39,161 nt of DNA from positions 1-39,161 of the forward strand of contig JBKQPR010000173.1 in assembly GCA_052144935.1 (NCBI GenBank), written 5' to 3'. The first letter of the stretch is position 1. Every line of letters starts with the position of its first letter. Both the position numbers and the translations under genes were made by a program. The stretch comes from JOPF133 sp052144935. Its GTDB lineage: Bacteria > Acidobacteriota > Terriglobia > Bryobacterales > Bryobacteraceae. Positions 1 to 7,927 of the stretch are shown one piece after another. The notes below the pieces were generated by a model that had not been told where the DNA came from, ran no database searches, and was given only the letters and a program-made list of their open reading frames with translations.

Positions 1-281
1 CTGGGAAGCGGGCATGGCGATTGGCCACGCCGCTCCCTACTGAGTTTCACCTCCATCTGGAAGAAAAGGCTCAACTTCTCCCGCCTGGACCCTGCCGCCC
101 GTTTTTGGCCGGTAAACAATTCACCAAGTTCGCCAATTATCTTTTTCCCTCCAACTGCCTCCACTCCAACCACTTACCATGCCACCTCGCTTTCTCCTCC
201 GCCAGCCTCCGCCTGCCCGCCGGATACAATGTGGCTTCGGGAGGGCTTCGCGAGAGCGAATTTGCCCCGAGAAAAGGGCTT
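1..281. other. No recognisable gene
   Basis: The short reading frames here on both strands show no family resemblance, no plausible ribosome binding site and no conserved motif. The stretch is less GC-biased and pyrimidine-rich around 110-215. It reads as decayed or intergenic DNA leading into the palindromes at 282-365. The window starts here, so an upstream gene could end just outside. Confidence 0.4.
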
Positions 282-365
282 CCGGACACACCTGTCCGGT
301 TCACCCCTGGTTAACTCTTTTGGTTTCAATAAAGCCCCCCGAATTTCCCGGACATACATGTCCGG
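282..365. repeat. Pair of 18-bp palindromes, CCGGACA-n4-TGTCCGG
   Basis: Two near-identical dyads, CCGGACACACCTGTCCGG at 282-299 and CCGGACATACATGTCCGG at 348-365, lie 66 bp apart start to start. Each has perfect 7-bp arms around a 4-bp centre. They stand directly in front of the small broken gene that begins near 379. Such paired dyads could be a repressor operator or the remains of mobile-element ends; the sequence does not decide between these. Confidence 0.6.
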
Positions 366-378
366 AATGGGTTCGTTT

Positions 379-728
379 ATGGAAGAAACTACGCAAGCGC
401 CCCCGATCGGATCGACCATGGGCGCATGGGTCGGCCGCCAGCAGGCCTTCGCCGTCATCGCCAACAAATGCTCCGCCGCTCAGGCGCTGTCCCTGAAGCA
501 GATGAAGGAGACCCGCTCCCACGAGAAACTCGGCTTGTCCTGGCACGACTTCTGCCAGCGCCACGCCGGCATCAGCCGCGTCCAACCGATGGCACCATCC
601 ATCGTTACGAGGAATTTGGAGACGCCTGCTTCCGTCTGTCCAGCCTGGCCCGTATCTCCCCCGATTATTACCGCGAGATCGCCGTCCGGCCAGGCGCGTG
701 CGCTTTAACGGCGGGGCGGGCAAGCTAG
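379..728 (+). pseudogene. Small hypothetical gene broken by a one-base frameshift
   Basis: A reading frame starting with ATG at 379 runs through LGLSWHDFCQRHAGISRVQ and then loses sense near 585, while a second frame picks up exactly there with DGTIHRYEEFGDACFRLS and ISPDYYREIA, stopping at 728. Inserting one G after the CAA at 583-585 would restore a continuous VQADGTIHRYEEFG reading, so a single-base deletion explains the break. The reconstructed protein is about 115 residues, soluble and charged. It resembles small acidobacterial hypothetical proteins from memory only; the function is unknown. A sequencing error instead of true decay cannot be excluded. Confidence 0.5.
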
Positions 729-800
729 ATCGTGCTTCACATTTTCTGGAACGCGGGCTTGCCTGCGCGGGGAATTGTGGAACAATATGGCTTGGCACCT

Positions 801-2054
801 ATGCGTATACGAGTGCTGGGCATCGTGCTGGCCGGCGGGAAGGGCACCCGGCTGTATCCCCTTACCAAGGAACGCGCCAAACCGGCCGTTCCATTCGGGG
901 GCAAATATCGCATTATCGATTTCGTACTCAGCAACTTCATCAACTCCGGGATCTACTCGGTCTATGTTCTGACGCAGTTCCGCAGCCAGTCGCTGTTGCA
1001 GCACCTGAGCGAAGGATGGCAGTTCGGCGGGTTGCTGAAGTCGCAATTCATGATTCCGGTGCCGGCCCAGATGCGCTCGGCGGGGGAGACCTGGTACCAG
1101 GGGACAGCGGACGCGATTTTCCAGAACCGCAACCTCATCGAGCAATCCGATCCGCACGTAGTGGCGATCTTCGGCGGGGATCACATCTACCGCATGAACG
1201 TCATGAGCATGATCGAATTTCACGTGCAGAAGAGCGCCGAGGTGACCGTGGCGGCGATCCCCGTGCATCGGCGGCACGCCAATGAGTTCGGTGTGGTCGA
1301 GGCCTCCGAGGACGGGCACATTCTGGCGTTCCACGAGAAGAATCCCGAGGCCCCCACCATGCCCGGAGACACCGAGCGGGTGTTCGCCTCGATGGGCAAT
1401 TACATCTTCTCGACGCGCACGCTGCTGCGGCTGCTGCACGACGACGCCGACGATCCCAACAGCAATCACGATTTCGGGCGCGATATCCTGCCGCGCCTGG
1501 CCGGCAAATCGGAGATGTACGCTTACGACTTCCAGACCAACCGGATTCCGGGAGAGCCGCCCGACTCCGTTCTTTACTGGCGCGACGTAGGCACCATCGA
1601 CGCCTATTATGAAGCCAACATGGATCTGCGGGCGGTCAGCCCGGCGCTGAACCTGTTTAACCGCGAGTGGCCGGTGCGGACCACCAGCTATCCCGACCCG
1701 CCGGCCAAATTCACCTTCGACGAGGAGAACCGCCGCGGGCAGGCCATCGACACGATCGTTTCGGGGGGCTGCATTCTTTCCGGCGGGGTGGCGCGGAACT
1801 CGGTGCTGGGGCGCGGAGTGCGCGTGCATGCGGGCGCGCTGGTGGAGGACTGCGTGATCCTCGACAACTGCGACATCGGGCGGCGCGCGAAGTTGCGGCG
1901 CACCATTCTGGATAAGAACGTGCGCGTACCCGAGGACGCGGCGATCGGTTACGACCTGGAGCGCGACCGGGCCCACCATTACGTGACCGACAGCGGGATC
2001 GTGGTGGTGGCCGGCAACCGCACGCCGGTAGAGATTACGGGTCTGGTGGTGTAG
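801..2054 (+). CDS. glgC: Glucose-1-phosphate adenylyltransferase (ADP-glucose pyrophosphorylase)
   Basis: Makes ADP-glucose and pyrophosphate from ATP and glucose-1-phosphate, the committed step of bacterial glycogen synthesis, in the cytoplasm. The 417-residue product begins with the nucleotide-binding signature GIVLAGGKGTRLYPLT (residues 7-22) followed by PFGGKYRIIDFVLSN, then WYQGTADAIFQN, GDHIYRM and YWRDVGTIDAYYEANMDL, and ends with the hexapeptide-like left-handed helix (GGCILSGGVARNSVLGRGV). The length fits the family (about 420-430). The ATG at 801 is chosen because it lies just ahead of the first conserved strand; an in-frame start further upstream would add an unconserved 23-residue tail. 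No other glycogen gene is adjacent. An inverted repeat follows immediately downstream. Confidence 0.96.
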   Translation: MRIRVLGIVLAGGKGTRLYPLTKERAKPAVPFGGKYRIIDFVLSNFINSGIYSVYVLTQFRSQSLLQHLSEGWQFGGLLKSQFMIPVPAQMRSAGETWYQGTADAIFQNRNLIEQSDPHVVAIFGGDHIYRMNVMSMIEFHVQKSAEVTVAAIPVHRRHANEFGVVEASEDGHILAFHEKNPEAPTMPGDTERVFASMGNYIFSTRTLLRLLHDDADDPNSNHDFGRDILPRLAGKSEMYAYDFQTNRIPGEPPDSVLYWRDVGTIDAYYEANMDLRAVSPALNLFNREWPVRTTSYPDPPAKFTFDEENRRGQAIDTIVSGGCILSGGVARNSVLGRGVRVHAGALVEDCVILDNCDIGRRAKLRRTILDKNVRVPEDAAIGYDLERDRAHHYVTDSGIVVVAGNRTPVEITGLVV

Positions 2055-2066
2055 GGAGCCTCCGTT

Positions 2067-2174
2067 TTCACCGCGGAGACGCGGAGAACGCAGAGGAAGC
2101 GCGGAGAAAACTTGAGAAGACCTCAAATAGTCTTCTCTGCGAAGTCTCTGCGCCCTCCGCGTCTCCGCGGTGAA
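2067..2174. repeat. Dispersed inverted repeat, family A, copy 1
   Basis: A 20-bp perfect inverted repeat (left arm 2067-2086, right arm 2155-2174, core ACCGCGGAGACGCGGAG) encloses about 68 bp that are themselves partly complementary (AGAAGAC/GTCTTCT). Two more copies occur at 7921-8064 and 32055-32164. It fills the gap between glgC and the DedA gene. There is no U-run, so it is not a classical terminator, though the hairpin could protect or attenuate transcripts. Read in frame it produces an artificial RLRGE-type tail on the next gene, which should not be annotated as protein. Confidence 0.85.
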
Positions 2175-2195
2175 TACGGGGCCCCACTGGAGATC

Positions 2196-2807
2196 ATGGA
2201 ACAGCAGATCCTGGCATGGATCGCGCACTACGGCTACTTAGCCATCTTCTGCCTGATGATGTTCGGGATCGTGGGACTGCCCGCGCCGGACGAGACCCTG
2301 CTGACTTTCAGCGGCTACCTGGTCTCCAAGGGCACCTTCGTCCTGCCGCTGGCTCTCGGCACGGCGCTGGCGGGGAGCATGTGCGGGATCACGCTCAGCT
2401 ATTGGCTGGGGCGCACCTTCGGGATGGCGCTGGTCCACCGCTACGGGCGCTACGTGCGGGTGACCGAAGAGCACGTGAACAAGGCGCACGCCTGGTTCGA
2501 GCGGGTGGGCCACTGGGGGCTGACCTTCGGCTACTTCGTCCCCGGGGTGCGCCACCTGACGGCCTACGCCGCCGGGATGAGCGGGCTGGAGATGCGGCCC
2601 TTCGCGTTGTTTGCCTATAGCGGCGCTTGCCTCTGGGTATCCGCATTCGTCGGGCTGGGCTACTTCCTGGGAGACCGCTGGCAGGCGGTGGAGCGGAACA
2701 TCCACGGCTATCTGCTCAAGGCGACCATCGCGGCGGTTATCGCGCTGGCGGGCTGGCTAGTGTGGCGGGAGGTCTGGCGGAAGCTTCGCCGGGCGAAAGG
2801 TAAGTAA
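2196..2807 (+). CDS. DedA-family (SNARE-associated/VTT) inner membrane protein
   Basis: A 203-residue polytopic membrane protein of the DedA/VTT superfamily, whose members act as proton-linked lipid flippases or scramblases and support membrane energetics and envelope stress tolerance. The reentrant signature is visible: an N-terminal half with GLPAPDETLLTFSGYL and the second-half motif FGYFVPGVRHLTAYAAG, followed by C-terminal helices ending in a basic tail. In the usual second motif a conserved arginine stands where this protein has tyrosine (GYF instead of GRF). The ATG at 2196 follows GGAG at 2189-2192; the longer in-frame extension is translated repeat DNA. The last 71 bp overlap the 3' end of the convergent symporter gene. 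Confidence 0.85.
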   Translation: MEQQILAWIAHYGYLAIFCLMMFGIVGLPAPDETLLTFSGYLVSKGTFVLPLALGTALAGSMCGITLSYWLGRTFGMALVHRYGRYVRVTEEHVNKAHAWFERVGHWGLTFGYFVPGVRHLTAYAAGMSGLEMRPFALFAYSGACLWVSAFVGLGYFLGDRWQAVERNIHGYLLKATIAAVIALAGWLVWREVWRKLRRAKGK

Positions 2808-4458
2808 GCGCCAGGGCGGTGAACACTACCACGCCGCAGCCCAGCGCGTTGTACCAGAGGTAGGACATCCCGGTTTCAAAGAAGGCCCAGAAGACCGCCG
2901 CCTCGCCGGCCAGCATGCCCCAAAACACGGCTGTGCCGCGCACGCGGCGGAAGCCCAGCGCCACCACGAAGCATCCCAGCAGCGAGCCGTAGAAGAGCGA
3001 TCCCACCACGTTGACGGCCACGATCAGCGAGCCGAGCTTCCGGCCCCATCCGGCGAAGGCCACCGCGTAGATGCCCCAGAACAGGGTGGCCCAGCGGGAG
3101 GCCATCAGGTAGTGGTGGTCGGATTGCCCCCGCCGGAAGTGGCGCTTATAGAGATCCACCACCGAGACGGTGGCCAGGGAATTGATCTCGCCCGAGCTGG
3201 CCGACATGGTGGCGGCGAAGATGACGGCAATCACCAGTCCCACCAGGCCGGCGGGCAGATAGCGGGTCACGAAGGAGAGGAAAATGTAGTTGGTGTCGTG
3301 GAAGTCCTTCTCGCCGCCGGTGCGTCCGACCAGCAGGGACGCCTGCGCGCGCGCGTCGTCGATCTGGCGCTGGGCGGCGCGGTAGCCCTCAACGCGGCGG
3401 CGCTCGGCCGCGGAATCGCCCGCGCGATGGGCGGCGGCGAGCGCCAGGGCGGACTCGCGGCGGGCCGCCAAGGCGCCCGAGTATTGGGCGGCCAGGGTCT
3501 GGTACTCGGGGGCGGATTGGATCCGGCTGAGCTCCGCGTGTTGAAACAGCATGGGCGGCTGAATAAAGAGGTAGAAGACGAAGACCATGGCGCCGATGAA
3601 GAGAATGAAGAACTGCATCGGAATCTTGGCTACCGCGTTGAACAGCAGGCTCAGGCGGCTGGCGGAGATGGAGCGGCCCGTGAGGTAGCGCTGCACCTGG
3701 GACTGGTCGCATCCGAAATAGGAAAGGAACAGGAAAGTGCTGCCGAAGAGGCCGCTCCAGAGGTTGAAGCGGTCGTTCCAATCGAAGTGCGTGGTAACCG
3801 CGTTGAGGCGTCCGGCGGCTCCCGCCAGATACACGGCGTCGGAGAAGGAGATGCTGGAAGGGAGCAGCACGATCACGGTGATCAGCGAGACGACCAGCCC
3901 GAGAAAGATGACGCACATCTGCTGGACGTCCGACCAGGTGACGGCCTTGATGCCGCCGGCGACGGTGTAAGTGACCACCACGGCGCCCATGAAGAAGGTG
4001 GTGAGGCGCTCGGGCCATCCCAGGATGACGGAGAGTACGATGGCGGGGGCGTAGATCGTGAGGCCGGCGGAGATGCCGCGCTGGCAGAGGAAAATGAGGC
4101 TGGCGAGGGTGCGGGTTTTGGAGTCGAAGCGCTTTTCCAGGTATTCGTAGGCCGTGTAGACGCGCGTGCGGTAGAAGATGGGGACCACCGTGGCGCAAAT
4201 GATCACCATGGCGATGGGGAGACCGAAATAGGCCTGCACGAAGCGCATGCCATCGGTATACGATTGGCCGGTGGTGGAGATGAAGGTGATGGCGCTGGCC
4301 TGGGTCGCCATGATCGACAGAGCCATGGCGTACCACGGCATGGTCTTGCCGGCCAGCAGGTAGCGGTCGACGGTGTTGCTGCCGCGGCTGCGGTAAAGGC
4401 CGTAAGAGACGATCGAGACCAATGAGGCGACGAGGACGATCCAGTCGATGGATCTCAT
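2737..4458 (-). CDS. Sodium/solute symporter (SSS family) with long hydrophilic insertion
   Basis: A 573-residue secondary transporter, expected in the inner membrane with about 13 helices and using a sodium gradient to import an organic solute; the substrate cannot be told from sequence. Family marks are RYLLAGKTMPWYAMALSIMA near residue 32, the SSF signature GGIKAVTWSDVQQ (168-180) and FGCDQSQVQRYLTGRS (248-263). Residues about 306-388, between two helices, form a charged, alanine- and arginine-rich stretch predicted to be a coiled coil, which is long for the family. Its ATG overlaps the stop codon of the small membrane gene at 4455-4607 (ATGA), so the two are translationally coupled. The tail is proline/alanine-rich and overlaps dedA antisense. 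Confidence 0.92.
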   Translation of the reverse strand: MRSIDWIVLVASLVSIVSYGLYRSRGSNTVDRYLLAGKTMPWYAMALSIMATQASAITFISTTGQSYTDGMRFVQAYFGLPIAMVIICATVVPIFYRTRVYTAYEYLEKRFDSKTRTLASLIFLCQRGISAGLTIYAPAIVLSVILGWPERLTTFFMGAVVVTYTVAGGIKAVTWSDVQQMCVIFLGLVVSLITVIVLLPSSISFSDAVYLAGAAGRLNAVTTHFDWNDRFNLWSGLFGSTFLFLSYFGCDQSQVQRYLTGRSISASRLSLLFNAVAKIPMQFFILFIGAMVFVFYLFIQPPMLFQHAELSRIQSAPEYQTLAAQYSGALAARRESALALAAAHRAGDSAAERRRVEGYRAAQRQIDDARAQASLLVGRTGGEKDFHDTNYIFLSFVTRYLPAGLVGLVIAVIFAATMSASSGEINSLATVSVVDLYKRHFRRGQSDHHYLMASRWATLFWGIYAVAFAGWGRKLGSLIVAVNVVGSLFYGSLLGCFVVALGFRRVRGTAVFWGMLAGEAAVFWAFFETGMSYLWYNALGCGVVVFTALALTYLSPGEASARPPATLASPPAR

Positions 4459-4607
4459 CGGTAAGCCCGCGTGAATAGATAGAAGATGACGATCACTGCA
4501 ACGAGGTAGAGGAGCACGGCTGTATAGACGCGGCGCCAGGTTCTGAGGAAGGGCGGTGGCTCATCGGGAACGGGCTGGGGCTGCGGCTGCGGCTGGGGCG
4601 GCGGCAT
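4455..4607 (-). CDS. Small single-span membrane protein coupled to the symporter
   Basis: A 50-residue product, MPPPQPQPQPQP at the start, then FLRTWRRVYTAVLLYLVAVI and a second hydrophobic run to the C-terminus. It has a proline/glutamine-rich cytoplasmic head and one transmembrane helix (about residues 28-45). The stop codon shares the ATGA with the symporter start, which strongly suggests a co-translated pair. Small one- or two-span companions precede several sodium/solute symporters (for example the DUF485 and DUF4212 groups), but this one matches none of them clearly. No good Shine-Dalgarno is visible in front of it. It was found by reading the upstream DNA in frame. Confidence 0.7.
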   Translation of the reverse strand: MPPPQPQPQPQPVPDEPPPFLRTWRRVYTAVLLYLVAVIVIFYLFTRAYR

Positions 4608-4876
4608 GTTGGGAGTTTAGCATGGGCCCGGATGAGGCAGGCAGCTCCTGCGGTTCGGCGCCGGCCCCCATGTCCAACGCTACGCCGCCGCGCCCAAGCC
4701 GGGTTTCGCCGTGCTGCCCTCTTTGACGCGGAGACGCGTCTTCCCCGGCTACGCGCCCTGCTGGCGATCCGCCGCGGCGAAGGCGCGTGCCGGTTCGCGG
4801 CCGGGATTCACGTTCTCCAGGTCCCCGTCCACGCCCACCGGGAAGGGCAAGCGCGCTTCAGATTCAGGTAGCGACC

Positions 4877-5056
4877 ATGTTCAACACCGGCGGCCGTGTC
4901 CAGGAGATCGCCGATCTGCGCGCCTGCGATCTCCAACTCACCAAGCCTTTTCAGGTAAGACTGTTCGGCAAAGGGAGAAAGGAACGCTGCTGTCCGCTGG
5001 CCGGAACCAACGGCGGCAGATCGCACATGGTCTCTTCCGGGCCTCTGGCATGGTGA
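4877..5056 (+). pseudogene. Tyrosine recombinase (phage-type integrase) fragment
   Basis: The reading frame around 4868-5010 encodes TMFNTGGRVQEIADLRACDL and then PFQVRLFGKGRKERCCPL. This is the first catalytic box of tyrosine recombinases, with the active-site arginine in GRVQEI and the beta-strand lysine region in GKGRKER. The N-terminal core-binding domain and the C-terminal HxxR and tyrosine boxes are absent; the sequence loses all resemblance after about 5015. It is therefore a short internal remnant, about 50 of some 320 residues. The surrounding 4608-4865 and 5057-5219 contain no recognisable gene and are presumably further decayed element DNA. Confidence 0.75.
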
Positions 5057-5219
5057 TGCTTCATGGTCACCACGCGTCGGGACCGACGGTCTGGGGGTCA
5101 GTTCAAGCTGCCTGGGTCAATCTTGGAAAGCAGGGGCGGGCAAATCCTCGCGAGCGCCGACGCTGGCTGGGCGATATGGCATGATCAAATCTATGGATTG
5201 GCTATTTCCCGATAGCGCT

Positions 5220-6920
5220 TTAGCGCTCGCGGATGGCGACGATTCGGTCGGCGGGTAGAGCGGTTTCGATCTGCGTTCCGCCACCGGGCCAGGCGATCTC
5301 GACCTTGTCTACCTTGACGGCTGCGGCCAGTCCGAAGTGCAGGCGCAGATCGCTTTGCGAGAGATAACTTCCTCCGCTTCTTACTTCCGCCGTCTGAACG
5401 ATCCCGCCCGCCGTGACCCGCACACGGGCTCCGATCGCGCTGCGATTCGATCTGACTCCTTCGAGCTTCAGTTCGATCCAGTGATTGGAGGGCCCTCGAT
5501 TGGATGACTTAGGGGCGAGCCGCAGCAGCGAGGGCGCCTCGTTCTGATTGTTCACCAGAGCTTCCAGCGACCCATCGTTGTCGTAGTCCGCGAAGGCCAG
5601 ACCGCGCGAGGAATGCCTCTCCAGGATGCCGGGGCCGGCCGATTCCGAAATATCGACGAACCGGCCATGATCGTTGCGATAGAGAATGGCGCGCTCCCGA
5701 TACCGGATGTCGATCTTCAGGCGGTCGACCTCCGGGAACGCGTGGCCATTCACCAGAAGCAAATCGGGCCAGCCATCGTTGTCGAAATCGAAGAAACCGC
5801 ATCCCCAGCCGACGAAGCGCGTGTTCCGGCCCATGCCGGCTTCCACGCCGATATCCTGAAACTCCCCCTTGCCCAGGTTGCGATACAGGGTTTCCAATTC
5901 ATCCGAGAAGTTGGTCCGGAATATCGAGGGAATCCCCTCGTGCAGATAGTCGGCCGCAGCCACTCCCATGCCGGACAACGCCTTGCCATTATCGTCGAGC
6001 GCGGCGCCCCGGATCAAAGCCTCGTCCACGAACTTACCGTTTCCCTGGTTGATATAGAGGATCGAAGGGGTTTGATCGCTGGCGACATAGATGTCGGTGA
6101 GTCCGTCGCCGTTGAAATCGCCCGTGAGGACGCCGAGCGAGTAATTGCCGTCGGGTTTCGAGATGCCGCTTTCCTCGGAGACGTCGCGGAAAACGGCGCC
6201 ATCGTTGTGATAGAGGATGTTGCGATCGAAGGGAAGTCCGCGCGGGCCGCAATTCACGGCTATGCCGCGATAGAAACAATACGGGTTGGCGCCCGGCTTG
6301 GGGGTGGTATTGAAATCGAACTTCAGATAATTGGCGACGAAGAGGTCGAGCTTTCCGTCATTGTCGTAATCGATGAATGCGCAGCCGGTGTTATAGCGAA
6401 CCCGGTCCTGGGTAAGATGCACTTTCGCGGTGACGTCCTCGAAGCGGCGTCCTCCTATGTTGCGATAGAGCACATTCTGTCCCCAGTAAGTGACGAACAG
6501 ATCGGTATAGCCGTCGTTATCGTAGTCGCCGGCGCAGACTCCCTGCGCCCAGCCTTCCCGAGTGAACCCCAGGGATTCGGTAACATCGCGAAACTTGCCG
6601 CCGCCTTCGTTGTGGTACATACGGCTGGGAGAGCCGGGTCCGGAGGCGATGAAAATGTCGGCCAGACCGTCGTTGTCGTAGTCGATGAACGCCACGCCGC
6701 TGCCGGTTGTCTCGATGATGAACTGCTTCGAAGCGCTGCCGCCGTTGGGGATCGGGGTGGTCAATCCGGCTTGCTGGGCGACGTTGCGGAAGTCCGGATT
6801 CTGCGCGGCGGCAATTCCCACCAAGAGGAGCGCGAGAGTCGCGGCCGCGAGGTCCGCTCCCTTACGGGGTGCCCTCTGGGCCCGGCTCTGTGCCGGCACT
6901 GAGCGGCGCGCGTTTTTCAC
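5220..6920 (-). CDS. Exported FG-GAP/VCBS repeat protein with ASPIC/UnbV C-terminus
   Basis: A 566-residue CRTAC1-like protein. After a signal-type hydrophobic segment (residues about 22-40, LAAATLALLLVGIAAAQ) come repeated calcium-binding blades with DxDxDG loops (DYDNDG at 80-85 and further copies such as DFNGDG and DFDNDG), forming a beta-propeller, and a C-terminal ASPIC/UnbV domain (about 480-560: SNRSAIGARVRV, SGGSYLSQSDLRLHFGL, VEIAWPGGGTQ). Members are extracytoplasmic and of unclear role, with binding or adhesion usually proposed. It is the last gene of a five-gene operon; the GTG start (6918-6920) overlaps the preceding TGA by the GTGA rule. The N-terminal residues 11-22 are encoded by a family B repeat arm, which is odd. 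Confidence 0.9.
   Translation of the reverse strand: MKNARRSVPAQSRAQRAPRKGADLAAATLALLLVGIAAAQNPDFRNVAQQAGLTTPIPNGGSASKQFIIETTGSGVAFIDYDNDGLADIFIASGPGSPSRMYHNEGGGKFRDVTESLGFTREGWAQGVCAGDYDNDGYTDLFVTYWGQNVLYRNIGGRRFEDVTAKVHLTQDRVRYNTGCAFIDYDNDGKLDLFVANYLKFDFNTTPKPGANPYCFYRGIAVNCGPRGLPFDRNILYHNDGAVFRDVSEESGISKPDGNYSLGVLTGDFNGDGLTDIYVASDQTPSILYINQGNGKFVDEALIRGAALDDNGKALSGMGVAAADYLHEGIPSIFRTNFSDELETLYRNLGKGEFQDIGVEAGMGRNTRFVGWGCGFFDFDNDGWPDLLLVNGHAFPEVDRLKIDIRYRERAILYRNDHGRFVDISESAGPGILERHSSRGLAFADYDNDGSLEALVNNQNEAPSLLRLAPKSSNRGPSNHWIELKLEGVRSNRSAIGARVRVTAGGIVQTAEVRSGGSYLSQSDLRLHFGLAAAVKVDKVEIAWPGGGTQIETALPADRIVAIRER
6854..6890. repeat. Dispersed repeat, family B, single arm inside a gene
   Basis: The stretch CCGCTCCCTTACGGGGTGCC and onward to the GGGCCCGGCTCTG at 6878-6890 matches the minus strand of the palindromic element at 37061-37137 with only a few differences. 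Here only one arm is present and it is translated within the signal-peptide region of the FG-GAP gene, giving the basic RAQRAPRKG segment in front of the hydrophobic core. Confidence 0.65.
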
Positions 6921-7927
6921 TTCTTATCGCCCAGCCGCTTCAGGAAATCCGTGAACTCGCCTTCCGGGGGCTTCTGCAGTTTGTCGAGCTCGGTCTTTTC
7001 GCGCTGCGCATCGGCCGCCCGGCCGGCATTGCGGTAGGCCAGCATGAGGTTGTAATGCGCGGTCTCGTTGCGCGGCTGGAGCTTCACGGCGCGCTCCAGG
7101 AGCGCGATGGCGTCGGAATAGCGCTTGGCGTCTGAGCGCAGCTTGGCTACCGCAATCAGAGCTTCGGGAAAATCGGGACGCAATTCCGCCGCCCGTTCGA
7201 AGTGCGCCGCGGCTTCGGGTTTCTTTTGCCCGGCGGTGAGCACCTGCCCCACCTGATACTCGGCTACCGCATCGGAAGGGTTCAGCGATAATTCGGCTGC
7301 GAATTCCTTGCGGGCCTGGTCGAGAACCGCCGGATCGTGCGATTGCTGGAGCAGCGCGCGTCCGAGGCGATAGTGGAGATTAATGGCTTTGGGATTTTTC
7401 TGGATGGCTTTGCGGTATTCGGCGATGGCTTCGGTGTACTTGCCCTGGGTTTCGAAGACCTCCGCCGAGAGCTGGTCGACGCGATACGACGACGGTGCTT
7501 TCTGGTACATACGGTAGATGGCGTCGTTCCAGGCTTTCATGTGGTAGTCCGCGGATACATAGAGGACGTCGGCATCGGCGGGGAATTCTTTCTCGAGCTG
7601 CGCGACAATGGCGCCCGCTTCGGCGAAGCGTTTGGCGGTGACATGGCATTGGGCCAGGGCAAGGCCTGCCAGACGGCGTGCGCCCGCGCCAGCCTGGCCG
7701 CTGGAGAAGCCCTGGGCGAGGTCGGGAACGGCGGCTTCGCACTCGCCGGTCGCGGCCCGGGTTAATGCCAGGAACAGGCGGGCTTGGGGATCGTTGGGGG
7801 ACCGCTCTAGATTCAGACGCGCCGCTTTGTAATCTCCGCGGTTGAACGCCGCGATTCCGTCGGCGACGGGGCTGGGCTGAGCGGAGAGAAATAGGGCCGC
7901 GAGGGAAATGGCGAGGGGTGTTTTCAC
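6917..7927 (-). CDS. Secreted TPR-repeat protein
   Basis: A 336-residue protein starting VKTPLAISLAALFLSAQPSP, a plausible Sec signal peptide, followed by about seven tetratricopeptide repeats (for example AIAEYRKAIQKNPKAINLHY and AIALLERAVKLQPRNETAHY). TPR arrays are protein-protein docking scaffolds; here the location should be periplasmic. The GTG at 7925-7927 is chosen because it is the only start directly before a signal peptide; further upstream the frame runs through a dispersed repeat and yields a meaningless HRGDAE-type extension. The start codon is made by the outer edge of that repeat (CGCGGTGAAAA). The stop overlaps the next gene's start, so the two are coupled. The partner is presumably the FG-GAP protein that follows. 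Confidence 0.85.
   Translation of the reverse strand: MKTPLAISLAALFLSAQPSPVADGIAAFNRGDYKAARLNLERSPNDPQARLFLALTRAATGECEAAVPDLAQGFSSGQAGAGARRLAGLALAQCHVTAKRFAEAGAIVAQLEKEFPADADVLYVSADYHMKAWNDAIYRMYQKAPSSYRVDQLSAEVFETQGKYTEAIAEYRKAIQKNPKAINLHYRLGRALLQQSHDPAVLDQARKEFAAELSLNPSDAVAEYQVGQVLTAGQKKPEAAAHFERAAELRPDFPEALIAVAKLRSDAKRYSDAIALLERAVKLQPRNETAHYNLMLAYRNAGRAADAQREKTELDKLQKPPEGEFTDFLKRLGDKK

Noticed and set aside
2112..2195. N-terminal extension of the DedA protein
   Set aside because: It translates the repeat element and yields the artefact RLRGE; the start at 2196 fits the family.
705..2228. 507-codon open frame opposite glgC
   Set aside because: Antisense to a clear GlgC; composition is the histidine/valine/glycine-rich type seen in mirror frames of GC-rich genes, with no family motif.
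3112..4425. 437-codon open frame opposite the symporter
   Set aside because: Mirror frame of a real membrane protein gene; glycine/aspartate/histidine-rich and featureless.
5613..6902. 429-codon open frame opposite the FG-GAP gene
   Set aside because: Mirror of repeated DxDxDG codons, giving valine/isoleucine-rich repeats without function.
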